Source: Actinomycetota bacterium (GTDB taxonomy: Bacteria; Actinomycetota; Humimicrobiia; Humimicrobiales; Humimicrobiaceae). Taken from it: a DNA stretch of 5,802 nucleotides. The notes under the pieces were generated by a model. That model was not told the origin of the DNA. It saw nothing but the letters and a program-made list of their open reading frames with translations, and made no database searches. The stretch spans positions 1 to 5,802 of the forward strand of contig JAMCQQ010000239.1 in the NCBI GenBank assembly GCA_023379515.1, written 5' to 3'. This document shows positions 1-5,802 of the stretch, in pieces (position 1 is the stretch's first letter; each line of letters starts with the position of its first letter). Position numbers and translations under genes: made by a program.

Positions 1-859
1 AAATTATAGAAATGTTAAGGTAATCTCCTTCTAATCCCAAAGTTATTTGTCCAAAACTATTTTTGTGTTTTTCAGCATAGATTCTAATTAACTTTTCATA
101 GTAATCAATATTAAATCCCAAAGCAAAATAATCTTGGGTACTATAGGCACTTGATTGGTAACCATTAAGAGGATCACGCGGTGCCCATTGAATAGTCACC
201 AGATCTAGTTTAGAATTTTCATCCTGCGCCGGTATGCCGGCATGATTTTTACTTGGATAATAAGGTGCACCCCAGTATTGACCCCAGATGTGATATCCGT
301 CAGTCTCAAATTGATCAGCACAAGTTAAATTTGCAGTGATGCCATATTTCTCCTTCATATACTCCAAGGAATAACTATCAATCCACCAAGCTCCAACAGA
401 AGTTGGATAAAAGCCAAAAGTTTCTTTAAATTTTATAAAAATTGTGTCTATTAATTTTTTCCTATCTTCTTGGGTATACCCTGACAAAAATACCGAATTA
501 GCCCGATGCCAAGAATCTGTTTTGTTGTAAACTACTTCTGCCTGATTAGCAAACTCAGGCGCAATTTCCATAAAAATACCCAACTCCTGACTCTTATCCA
601 TCTGCTTAATCGCTAAAACCAAATCATTATTACTAATTACTTCATAAGTTAACAACCAAGTTGCCGGCAGGCCTCTTTTTTTTATTTCTTCATATTCTGA
701 ATTTAAGCCGGATACAGGATCCTTAGTATACGAGGAAATCCTTACTGGATTAACTATATTGATAAATTGATCAGGATTATCAGACTTAGCAAAAATACTG
801 GTTGGTAATACACAAAATAATAATATAATTATTGCGGAAGCAATTTGGGAAATTTTCAT
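1..859 (-). CDS. Secreted polysaccharide-deacetylase-like (beta/alpha-barrel) protein, C-terminus beyond window
   Basis: The reading frame is open from the ATG at 859-857 to the window edge, giving 286 visible residues. The N-terminus reads as a signal peptide: Lys2, a hydrophobic core at about residues 7-23, and a likely cleavage after Ala24 (IFA|KSD), so the mature protein should be exported. The rest resembles the glycoside hydrolase/deacetylase barrel fold: a strand-like PATWLLTYE at 65-73, ELGIFMEIAP at 92-101, and G-YP-SVGAWWIDSYSLEYM at 149-168 followed by YGI. That arrangement recalls the 'found the right face of the barrel, then aged/ignorant of the man' spacing seen in NodB-type proteins. 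The classical TFDDG metal motif is not visible, so catalysis is unproven. WGQYWGAPYYPS (about 192-203) is aromatic-rich and could bind sugar. The start overlaps the upstream GT2 stop as ATGA, implying translational coupling. I recall similar proteins as hypothetical in Microgenomates genomes. The fold call is moderate and the substrate unknown. Confidence 0.72.
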   Translation of the reverse strand, partial: MKISQIASAIIILLFCVLPTSIFAKSDNPDQFINIVNPVRISSYTKDPVSGLNSEYEEIKKRGLPATWLLTYEVISNNDLVLAIKQMDKSQELGIFMEIAPEFANQAEVVYNKTDSWHRANSVFLSGYTQEDRKKLIDTIFIKFKETFGFYPTSVGAWWIDSYSLEYMKEKYGITANLTCADQFETDGYHIWGQYWGAPYYPSKNHAGIPAQDENSKLDLVTIQWAPRDPLNGYQSSAYSTQDYFALGFNIDYYEKLIRIYAEKHKNSFGQITLGLEGDYLNISII

Positions 860-1680
860 CCAACATTCACTCTAAAATTTAGCTCAGGATCATATCTCCA
901 TTTTCTCTTATTTTCATCTGAATAATACTTCAATATTCTTAATCTATAAAAAACTGCTAGAGTATCCACGAGCATTGCTAGAACTGTCCTCAGAAATTTT
1001 TGGCTTGTAATAGTTGATGTCCCACCAAAACGCAAGGTGATATCGATTGGTGCCTCAAAAATCCTGTTAAAACCTAGGTAATTGGCAACAGCTAATATTT
1101 CGACATCAAAGGCAAACCGTTTGACTAAAAGCCTTGGTAATATTTTTTCTAATACCTCTCTTTTAAAGAATTTCATACCTACCTGTGTATCCCTAACTTC
1201 GAGCCCGAAAAATAGCCACACAAGGAATTGATAACCCATTGAAAGAATTCTTCTTTGCCAAGGATAGTCTACTTTAGAAACCGGATGCCGCTTAGATCCG
1301 ACTATGATATCCGCGTTATACCATTCAAAGTGTTCTAAAAGCATTGATAAACCGTTTGGATTAATATCCATACCGGCATCTATAAAAGCTATAATGTCGC
1401 CACGGCTTTCAGCCATACCAAAACGGATTGCATGGCCTTTACCTCTATTAGTACTATACCCGATTACCTTAACATTTCTATAATTTTCTGCAAATTTCGA
1501 GGCTTTCTCAAAAGTTCGATCAACTTTTCCATCTACTACACAAATTAGCTCCGCAATAATTAGTAGTTTATCCAAAACTTCTTTAATCCTTTTAAGATCC
1601 CTCACTATCGTTAACTCTTGTTTGAAGCATGGAACTATCACTGAAATATATCTTATTTTATATTGAGAATTATCATTCAT
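856..1680 (-). CDS. GT2 glycosyltransferase, dolichyl-phosphate-mannose/glucose synthase-like
   Basis: A 274-residue GT-A fold glycosyltransferase of family 2. It probably moves a hexose from a nucleotide sugar to polyprenyl phosphate at the inner membrane face. Visible landmarks are ISVIVPCFKQE (12-22), VVDGKVDRT (48-56, where many relatives have DGSTDGT), NRGKGHAIRFGM (78-89), the metal-site region FIDAGMD (99-105), QRR (142-144), and DTQVGMKFF (164-172) followed by RFAFDVEIL, the usual DPM-synthase C-terminal signature. It has no C-terminal membrane helices, so it is a soluble or peripheral type unlike GtrB/ArnC. The start is the ATG at 1680. An in-frame TAA lies a short way upstream and no other usable start intervenes. 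No good Shine-Dalgarno lies at normal distance. The stop overlaps the next gene as ATGA. The product could supply the PIG-V-like transferase nearby (inference); mannose versus glucose cannot be decided. Confidence 0.9.
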   Translation of the reverse strand: MNDNSQYKIRYISVIVPCFKQELTIVRDLKRIKEVLDKLLIIAELICVVDGKVDRTFEKASKFAENYRNVKVIGYSTNRGKGHAIRFGMAESRGDIIAFIDAGMDINPNGLSMLLEHFEWYNADIIVGSKRHPVSKVDYPWQRRILSMGYQFLVWLFFGLEVRDTQVGMKFFKREVLEKILPRLLVKRFAFDVEILAVANYLGFNRIFEAPIDITLRFGGTSTITSQKFLRTVLAMLVDTLAVFYRLRILKYYSDENKRKWRYDPELNFRVNVG

Positions 1681-1697
1681 AATCAGAATTAGACAAA

Positions 1698-1724
1698 ATT
1701 ATAGCTTCCTTCTGTAAATTACAA
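1698..1724 (-). promoter_or_regulatory. Possible sigma70-type promoter before the DPM-like GT2 gene
   Basis: The 55-bp gap 1681-1735 is the only clear break inside the cluster apart from the one at 4087-4130. On the minus strand it contains a perfect TATAAT at 1703-1698 and a weak -35 candidate TTGTAA at 1724-1719, separated by 15 bp, shorter than the optimal 17. Transcription would start near 1691, leaving only about 10 bases before the ATG at 1680, which fits the lack of a normally spaced Shine-Dalgarno. The AGAAGGAAG upstream lies too far from the ATG to serve as one. In AT-rich DNA a chance TATAAT is common, so this is tentative. Confidence 0.3.
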
Positions 1725-1735
1725 GAAGTTAACAA

Positions 1736-2974
1736 TTATAGTCTGCGTCTATATGTAGAGTATATAAGGAGACTTATCAGTAGTAAAGCGGTTGAAACTA
1801 TCGAAGCGATTACCACTGTAAACAAGGTTTGGTGGAAGAATATAATTATGACAATCTGCAGTATAGCTGCTATCAGAGGCAAAATTACTATAGATGTTCT
1901 GCCTAATGACAGACCGTAATTTACAAATAAATACGATAAGGTAAATAAACTCATAAATATACCGAACCAAACTAAAAGGTTTTGTGCCTCCAGATATTTC
2001 GATCCAAATAACAACTTAATAGCTAGGGAAGGATATAGCCAGTATACCAAAAGTACACCAGTTGATAATAATATTGTTGCTAGAAAACTGTAAACGAAAA
2101 TCTTTTTATAGTTTTCTCCCCGGGCATTTTTTCTGGATACTAAAGGAAACATTACTGCACCTATCGGTCCTGAAGCAAAGAAAATTATCTTTCCCAAAGT
2201 AGATAAAGCAGCATAAATCCCTGCATCGTGTGAGGAAAAGAAGTGTTTTACCAAAATTAAATCCGAGGATATTAAAGAAGTTATAGCAATAGATTGTACT
2301 AAAACAGGAATTATAAATGAAAATATTTGTTTAAAATTAATTTTTACATCTGTTCGTTTGTTGTGATATTGAAGAAACCGATTGGTAATATACCAACCTA
2401 ATACCACAGCTATCACAAAACCTACCACCGCACCTCCTATTTGAAAGCCAATATATACCAGCAATATACTTATCCCTAGCTTAATAACATTTTCAATCAA
2501 TATACTAATGACCATATATTTAAACTTTAATAAACCCTGCAATATTGATCTATTAAGCAAAGATAATGTTCCAAACAAAAAAGAGACAGAAACGAATATT
2601 AAATAATAAATATTGCTGATATGAAGAAAAGAAGAAATTACAGGAGAAATTAACAAAACAAAAAAAGAAAAAATAAGGGCAGCCCAAAAGATTCTCGCTT
2701 TAAACCAACTGATTATTGCCGCACCATCATCCTCGTTTTTTGCAGCTGAAATATACTTGATTACGACCAAATTTAAAGAACCTGGAATTATTCCTAAAAG
2801 ACCAATTAATGAAATAATTACTGCCAATTCTCCATAACCTGCAGGTCCTAGCATCCTCCCCATAGCCAGGTGGTATAGATAATTTAAGAAACTTACTCCA
2901 TTTGACCCGATAACCATGATTACGCTACCGGAAAATAACGGATTTGTAATAATTTTTTGAATTCTTTTTTTCAT
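1736..2974 (-). CDS. Wzx-like flippase / polysaccharide biosynthesis membrane protein (MOP superfamily)
   Basis: A 412-residue polytopic membrane protein with about 12 hydrophobic segments spread over its whole length. It most likely flips a lipid-linked glycan across the cytoplasmic membrane. The N-terminal landmarks are typical of the RfbX/Wzx group: a short basic leader (KKR at 2-4), a first helix, then GRMLGPAGYGEL at 39-50, followed by a helix ending in NLVVIKYIS. Further in, SSDLILVKHFF followed by AGIYAALSTLGKI and then GAVMFPLVSRK match the second half of the family. I chose the ATG at 2974 rather than a TTG nine bases upstream, because the ATG forms an ATGA overlap with the preceding gene, the same junction style seen twice more in this window. 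At 412 residues it is slightly short for the family but has no sign of truncation. The substrate is unknown, presumably the glycan built by the neighbouring transferases. Confidence 0.88.
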   Translation of the reverse strand: MKKRIQKIITNPLFSGSVIMVIGSNGVSFLNYLYHLAMGRMLGPAGYGELAVIISLIGLLGIIPGSLNLVVIKYISAAKNEDDGAAIISWFKARIFWAALIFSFFVLLISPVISSFLHISNIYYLIFVSVSFLFGTLSLLNRSILQGLLKFKYMVISILIENVIKLGISILLVYIGFQIGGAVVGFVIAVVLGWYITNRFLQYHNKRTDVKINFKQIFSFIIPVLVQSIAITSLISSDLILVKHFFSSHDAGIYAALSTLGKIIFFASGPIGAVMFPLVSRKNARGENYKKIFVYSFLATILLSTGVLLVYWLYPSLAIKLLFGSKYLEAQNLLVWFGIFMSLFTLSYLFVNYGLSLGRTSIVILPLIAAILQIVIIIFFHQTLFTVVIASIVSTALLLISLLIYSTYRRRL

Positions 2975-4086
2975 GCTATCCAATATCCCCTTAAAAATAA
3001 GGCTGTTTCAATAATAAAAGCACAAAAAGATAAAATGATGATAAGTACTTTAATTAGTTTTGGTAAACTATTAACCCATAGGGCAGCTGCCAAAAAAGAA
3101 GGAAATAGAATTATCACATATCTGGGAGTAGATGAAAAACTTCCCTGGATAGTTGGAATTAAGAATGCCAGCATTGCATAGATTAAATAGGAAAACCTGA
3201 CCTTTTTAAGAAAACCATAAAACGGAAGTGAAAAAAAAGCTAAACCAGTAATAGTTTCCAATATAATTGTTTGAAAAATTGGGTTTTGTGTGCTGGTTGA
3301 TACAATCATTTTTATATAACGAAAGTATACTTGAGGAAGCAGTATTATGCCAGATTGATGCTGCTCACCAACCAATTTTTGAAAATGATAAAAAGCAAGT
3401 GGATCACCTATCGTAAAATTAAGATATCCCATATAGGTTCCAATTCCTAAGAAAATCAAAAAAATCCAGATTATTTTGGAAAAACTTGCTTTCTGCTGAT
3501 AAGCTTCAATAAGCAAAGCAGGCAAAAGGAGTATGCCAAAAACCCTAGTTGCAGAAGAAAACATCCCAAACATTCCTGCCAAAAACCAATTCCCTTTTCT
3601 GGCACTGTAAAAAGATAAAACTGTTAAAAGCAAGAATAATGATTCGTTATAAACGGCGCCAAAATAAAAAGATGTAGGAAAAATTAACATCAAAATAATT
3701 GTTAAATAGGCAATTTTTTTTGAGAAATCCATTTTTATCAACTCAAAAAGGAATATTAAAGCGAAAACTAAAGACGCATTTGAAATAATCAACCCTACAA
3801 CCGTGGAGTTAACCAATGAAGACACTAAACTTAAGGGATTAGGCTTAGAAAAAAATGATAGTAACATGGGGTAAACTGGAAAAAAAGCTTGCTCTAAACT
3901 CTTATAGCCAAATATAGCTATAGACAAATAGTGTTCTCCGTCAAAATTCGCCCAAGAAAAAAAATGTGGCGCAATTTGGTAATTAATTGAACCTCCTCCT
4001 AAAAATCGGTCCTTATATCCTAGTGGGATAAAATAAACTGCAAAAAGCGAAATTATAATTAAAGCAAAACGCCATGTTACTATCAT
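2971..4086 (-). CDS. PIG-V-like integral membrane mannosyltransferase
   Basis: A 371-residue protein with roughly nine or ten membrane helices, resembling the PIG-V/Gpi18 family (GT-C fold), whose members use a polyprenyl-phosphate hexose donor on the outer side of the membrane. The key signature is in the first extracytoplasmic loop: WANFDGEHYLSIA at 45-57, with acidic Asp49 and Glu51, then GYKS and AFFPVYPML (67-75). Later landmarks are SFYFGAVYNESLFLLL, SATRVFGILLLPALL, GDPLAFYHFQ and SSTPRYVIILFPSF. The ATG at 4086 is preceded by two Lys codons and a TAG in frame, so translation cannot begin further upstream in the sequence as given. The first helix, starting IVTWRFALIII, looks normal for the family. 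No strong Shine-Dalgarno precedes it. The stop forms ATGA with the flippase start. A DPM-like GT2 two genes downstream could make its donor (inference). Confidence 0.82.
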   Translation of the reverse strand: MIVTWRFALIIISLFAVYFIPLGYKDRFLGGGSINYQIAPHFFSWANFDGEHYLSIAIFGYKSLEQAFFPVYPMLLSFFSKPNPLSLVSSLVNSTVVGLIISNASLVFALIFLFELIKMDFSKKIAYLTIILMLIFPTSFYFGAVYNESLFLLLTVLSFYSARKGNWFLAGMFGMFSSATRVFGILLLPALLIEAYQQKASFSKIIWIFLIFLGIGTYMGYLNFTIGDPLAFYHFQKLVGEQHQSGIILLPQVYFRYIKMIVSTSTQNPIFQTIILETITGLAFFSLPFYGFLKKVRFSYLIYAMLAFLIPTIQGSFSSTPRYVIILFPSFLAAALWVNSLPKLIKVLIIILSFCAFIIETALFLRGYWIA

Positions 4087-4092
4087 TTTTTT

Positions 4093-4134
4093 CTAAGCCA
4101 AAATCGGGGAATTAAAATTTATCTGATTCTTCAT
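4093..4134 (-). other. Thirteen-codon ORF between GT4 and the PIG-V-like gene (leader, or lost N-terminus)
   Basis: An ATG at 4134-4132 overlaps the TGA of the GT4 reading frame as ATGA, exactly like three other junctions here. It opens MKNQINFNSPILA and then meets TAG at 4095-4093. Two Lys codons later, in the same frame, comes the ATG of the PIG-V-like gene at 4086. It may be a translated mini-ORF that delivers ribosomes to the next start, an original N-terminal extension cut by a nonsense change (TGG or CAG to TAG would do it), or chance. The peptide itself resembles nothing I recognise. The rest of the 44-bp gap shows no hairpin terminator and no convincing promoter. Confidence 0.3.
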
Positions 4135-5207
4135 TTCTTTTCAACTGCTTTAAGATATACCAACTCAGTGTCTTCTGCTACTTTTTTCCAGGAAAATTTA
4201 GTAGCCTGTTTTAATCCCAATCCGGACAATTTTCCTTGCAAAGATTTATCTTTTAATAATTTACCAGCCACAGATTTAAATTGCTCAAGATCAGTTGGAT
4301 CAAAATATAATACAGACTCCCCTCCTACCTCTACTAAACTAGCTTTATTTGATGAAATAACCGGTGTCCCACAAGCTAAAGCCTGCAAAATAGGTAATCC
4401 AAATCCTTCGTAAATAGAAGGTTGAACGTAGGCTGTTGCTAAATTATAAAAAGCTATTAATTCCATATCATCAATTTGCCCCGGTCTAAAAATGTTCTTA
4501 TCAAGCCCGTATTGTTTTATAAGTTGGTTAACAAGTTTCAGGCTTTCTAATTCGGGATGATTAATATTTTCCACATTTTTAAGGAAAACCCCACCCACTA
4601 AAACAAGTTTAAGATTTGCAAAAGAAACAGATTGGATCAATTGCTTAAATCCTTCTATTAAAAAAGGTAAATTTTTCACCCAGTTAGCGTCACCAACATA
4701 GAGCAAAAATTGGTCCGGCAACCGGTATCTTCTTTTGATACGCAGTAAATTTGCATCATGGTTTAAAAATTTGAATTTCTTATCCGCAGCCAAAGGAACT
4801 ACTATAATCTTTTCATCTTTAATTTTTAAATGCTTGATAATATCATTCTTTGAGGCTTTAGAATCAGTAATAATATATTTACAACTTTTAAGTGCTACTT
4901 TTTGTAATATAAAATTAATTTTTCCACGAAGTCCAACAGGATAATGTTTGGGGAATATTAAAGCTTATCTGCGTCATATAGTAACAACTGTTGAAAATTG
5001 CTTTTTTATAGGTAAAGTGTGAAAAAATAGATCAAACCAGGGATAATGAACAACATCAGCATCTCCAATTTCAAATTGGTTAGTAAATTGCCTAACTTCA
5101 ATTGAAGACTTTTCCTCTAGGGCTTGTACCAGATGTGTTGTGTAATACCCTATCCCTCTTGTCTTATGGCCACTTTTTAGCGGCAGATTGTTAATTGCAA
5201 CTTTCAT
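4131..5207 (-). pseudogene. GT4 glycosyltransferase interrupted by two in-frame stops
   Basis: The frame from the ATG at 5207 to the TGA at 4133-4131 spans 359 codons, the normal length for a GT-B fold GT4 enzyme that adds a sugar from a nucleotide donor to a lipid-linked acceptor. Codons 1-77 hold the N-terminal signature (MKVAINNLP, GIGYYTTHLVQAL at 18-30, ADVVHYPWFDL) and end in STVVTI. Codon 78 is TGA (4976-4974) and codon 81 is TAA (4967-4965). From codon 82 the same frame resumes as ALIFPKHYPVGLRGK, then TDSKASKNDII, VVPLAAD, LLYVGDANWVKNLPFLIEGF and YEGFGLPILQALACGTPVI. Relatives read VTIHDLIPLIFP here, so about five codons including the His-Asp are replaced with no net length change. 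The second Glu of the E-x7-E motif is Gln275, a variant I believe occurs in functional relatives. A TTG near codon 139 could start a C-terminal fragment, but no ribosome site supports it. The gene starts as ATGA with the upstream GT2. Either a real pseudogene or a sequence error. Confidence 0.85.
4956..4978 (-). repeat. 23-bp inverted repeat, arm in the broken GT4 gene
   Basis: Read on the minus strand from 4978 to 4956, this arm is identical over 23 bases to the plus strand at 5299-5321. It begins TATGACGCAGATAAGC and continues through TTTAATA. It contains both in-frame stops of the GT4 reading frame. The match ends abruptly on both sides (4979 and 4955 mismatch). The two arms are separated by 320 bp. 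Confidence 0.95.
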
Positions 5208-5802
5208 AATTTTTGCATAAGCTTTAGGTAAGATACAGGAAATCTTAATGAAGAAAATAAGGCAAAAACAAAACCTGAAAATCCATCAACATAACCTCTA
5301 TGACGCAGATAAGCTTTAATAAACCAAAACAAGGGTTTAACTAAAATAAATCCTATGAAAGAAAATACATTTATCTTTATACCAGCATCCTTCATCTGAG
5401 ATGCCAATAAATCTGTATACCTGTTAAATCTAAACATATATTCAGAAAAATTCTTATCTCTTAAATGTAAAAGGTCTTTTGTCAAATAACCAACCCTACC
5501 TTCCACCACTGCCTGCTCATGAACATCTTTTGCAGGAAGCCTGCCTTTTCCTCTTCTGTACAGCCTTAATGTATAATCCGGATATTGCCCTCCCTTTGTT
5601 AAAAATCTACCTAAGAAAAAATTCCTTCTGGGAATCCAATACCCATTAATGTCTGTATCTAAAACTGCTACTTTTTTTATTTCTTGAACTAACTCATCGC
5701 TGACTATTTCATCAGCATCTAGTTGTAAAACCCAATCACCGTGACTCGCATCAATTGCCTTATTTTTATTTGTATGGAAAACGGGCGGATTATCAGTTTG
5801 TA
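5204..5802 (-). CDS. GT2 glycosyltransferase, WaaE/beta-1,4-glucosyltransferase-like, N-terminus beyond window
   Basis: The frame is open from the window edge to the TGA at 5206-5204, giving 198 visible residues. A GTG at 5509 is an internal codon, not the start, because the frame and the family similarity continue upstream of it. It is a GT-A fold family 2 enzyme. Visible landmarks are NPPVFHTNKNKAID (4-17), GDWVLQLDADE (21-31), whose Asp-Ala-Asp should hold the divalent metal and nucleotide sugar, then GYWIPRRNFFLGRF, GGQYPDYTLRLYRRGKGRL and VHEQAVV. This order matches the group containing the LPS-core enzyme WaaE/KdtX. The C-terminal third is hydrophobic and basic (FIGFILVKPLFWFIKAYLRHRG), suggesting membrane association. 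The missing N-terminus should hold the first nucleotide-binding strand. The stop overlaps the GT4 start as ATGA, so the two were translated together. The donor sugar and acceptor cannot be told from sequence. Confidence 0.9.
   Translation of the reverse strand, partial: QTDNPPVFHTNKNKAIDASHGDWVLQLDADEIVSDELVQEIKKVAVLDTDINGYWIPRRNFFLGRFLTKGGQYPDYTLRLYRRGKGRLPAKDVHEQAVVEGRVGYLTKDLLHLRDKNFSEYMFRFNRYTDLLASQMKDAGIKINVFSFIGFILVKPLFWFIKAYLRHRGYVDGFSGFVFALFSSLRFPVSYLKLMQKL
5299..5321 (+). repeat. 23-bp inverted repeat, arm inside the WaaE-like GT2 gene
   Basis: The plus-strand copy of the same 23 bases. On the minus strand it is ordinary coding sequence of the WaaE-like gene, giving FIKAYLRHR at visible residues 160-168. 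This is a basic-aromatic stretch just before GYVDGFSGF that fits the family. The arm is therefore natural here, and this copy is the likely source of the patch in the GT4 gene. Confidence 0.95.

Noticed and set aside
1681..1735. Rho-independent terminator between the flippase and the DPM-like GT2
   Set aside because: No stable GC stem followed by a T-run is visible on the minus strand in this gap.
1749..1970. A 73-codon minus-strand frame inside the flippase gene
   Set aside because: It is out of frame with the flippase, whose membrane-protein sequence fully explains the region.
4131..4793. The C-terminal part of the GT4 as an independent 220-residue gene starting at a TTG
   Set aside because: The frame and clear GT4 similarity extend upstream to codon 82 after the stops, and the TTG has no ribosome-binding sequence; it is better read as part of one broken gene.
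2957..4944. Plus-strand open frames at 2957-3181, 4168-4413 and 4735-4944
   Set aside because: They lie antisense to well-recognised membrane-protein and glycosyltransferase genes, resemble no family, and have no upstream ribosome site; they are shadows of the minus-strand genes.
4965..4976. Alternative genetic code with UGA read as an amino acid
   Set aside because: TAA follows three codons later, and TGA ends at least four other reading frames here at sensible positions.
5217..5226. A third partial copy of the repeat core, ATAAGCTTTA, on the plus strand
   Set aside because: Only 10 AT-rich bases match, which is plausible by chance, and it has no link to any disruption.
5204..5509. A 101-codon gene starting at a GTG at 5509
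   Set aside because: The same frame continues upstream to the window edge and contains the LDADE and GGQYPDYTLRLYRRGKG motifs, so this is only the tail of a longer GT2 gene.

Overview
The window is AT-rich bacterial DNA in which every supported gene lies on the minus strand. It is a stretch of a surface-glycan (exopolysaccharide, capsule or glycolipid) cluster. The protein subtypes resemble Candidate Phyla Radiation bacteria, most likely Microgenomates/Patescibacteria: a secreted deacetylase-like barrel protein, a soluble dolichyl-phosphate-mannose-synthase-like GT2, a PIG-V-like mannosyltransferase and a compact Wzx-like flippase. That placement is from recalled resemblance, not a search. 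TGA is the ordinary stop of several genes, so the genetic code is standard; this argues against the UGA-Gly code of Gracilibacteria/Absconditabacteria.

In the direction of transcription (right to left), the layout is as follows. A GT2 of the WaaE/beta-1,4-glucosyltransferase type (5802-5204, N-terminus off the window) ends in an ATGA overlap with a GT4 glycosyltransferase (5207-4131). The GT4 is interrupted by two in-frame stops. After a 44-bp gap comes a PIG-V-like multi-membrane mannosyltransferase (4086-2971), joined by an ATGA overlap to a flippase (2974-1736). A 55-bp gap with a promoter-like sequence follows. Then comes a DPM-synthase-like GT2 (1680-856), joined by an ATGA overlap to a secreted deacetylase-like protein (859-1, C-terminus off the window). 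No gap exceeds 60 bp, and I see no RNA gene, CRISPR array or insertion sequence.

A likely division of labour (inference): the cytosolic GT2 and GT4 build a lipid-linked glycan and the flippase moves it outward. The DPM-like enzyme charges a polyprenyl phosphate with a hexose that the PIG-V-like enzyme uses on the outer face. The secreted barrel protein may trim or modify the product.

The most notable observation is a perfect 23-bp inverted repeat (4956-4978 and 5299-5321). One arm is a natural coding part of the WaaE-like gene. The other sits exactly where the GT4 gene has lost its conserved His-Asp region and gained TGA and TAA, while the reading frame on both sides stays in register. This looks like a short patch copied from the opposite strand of the neighbouring gene (a template-switch mutation), or an assembly artefact that mimics one. 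I found no convincing new defence, mobile or RNA system here.
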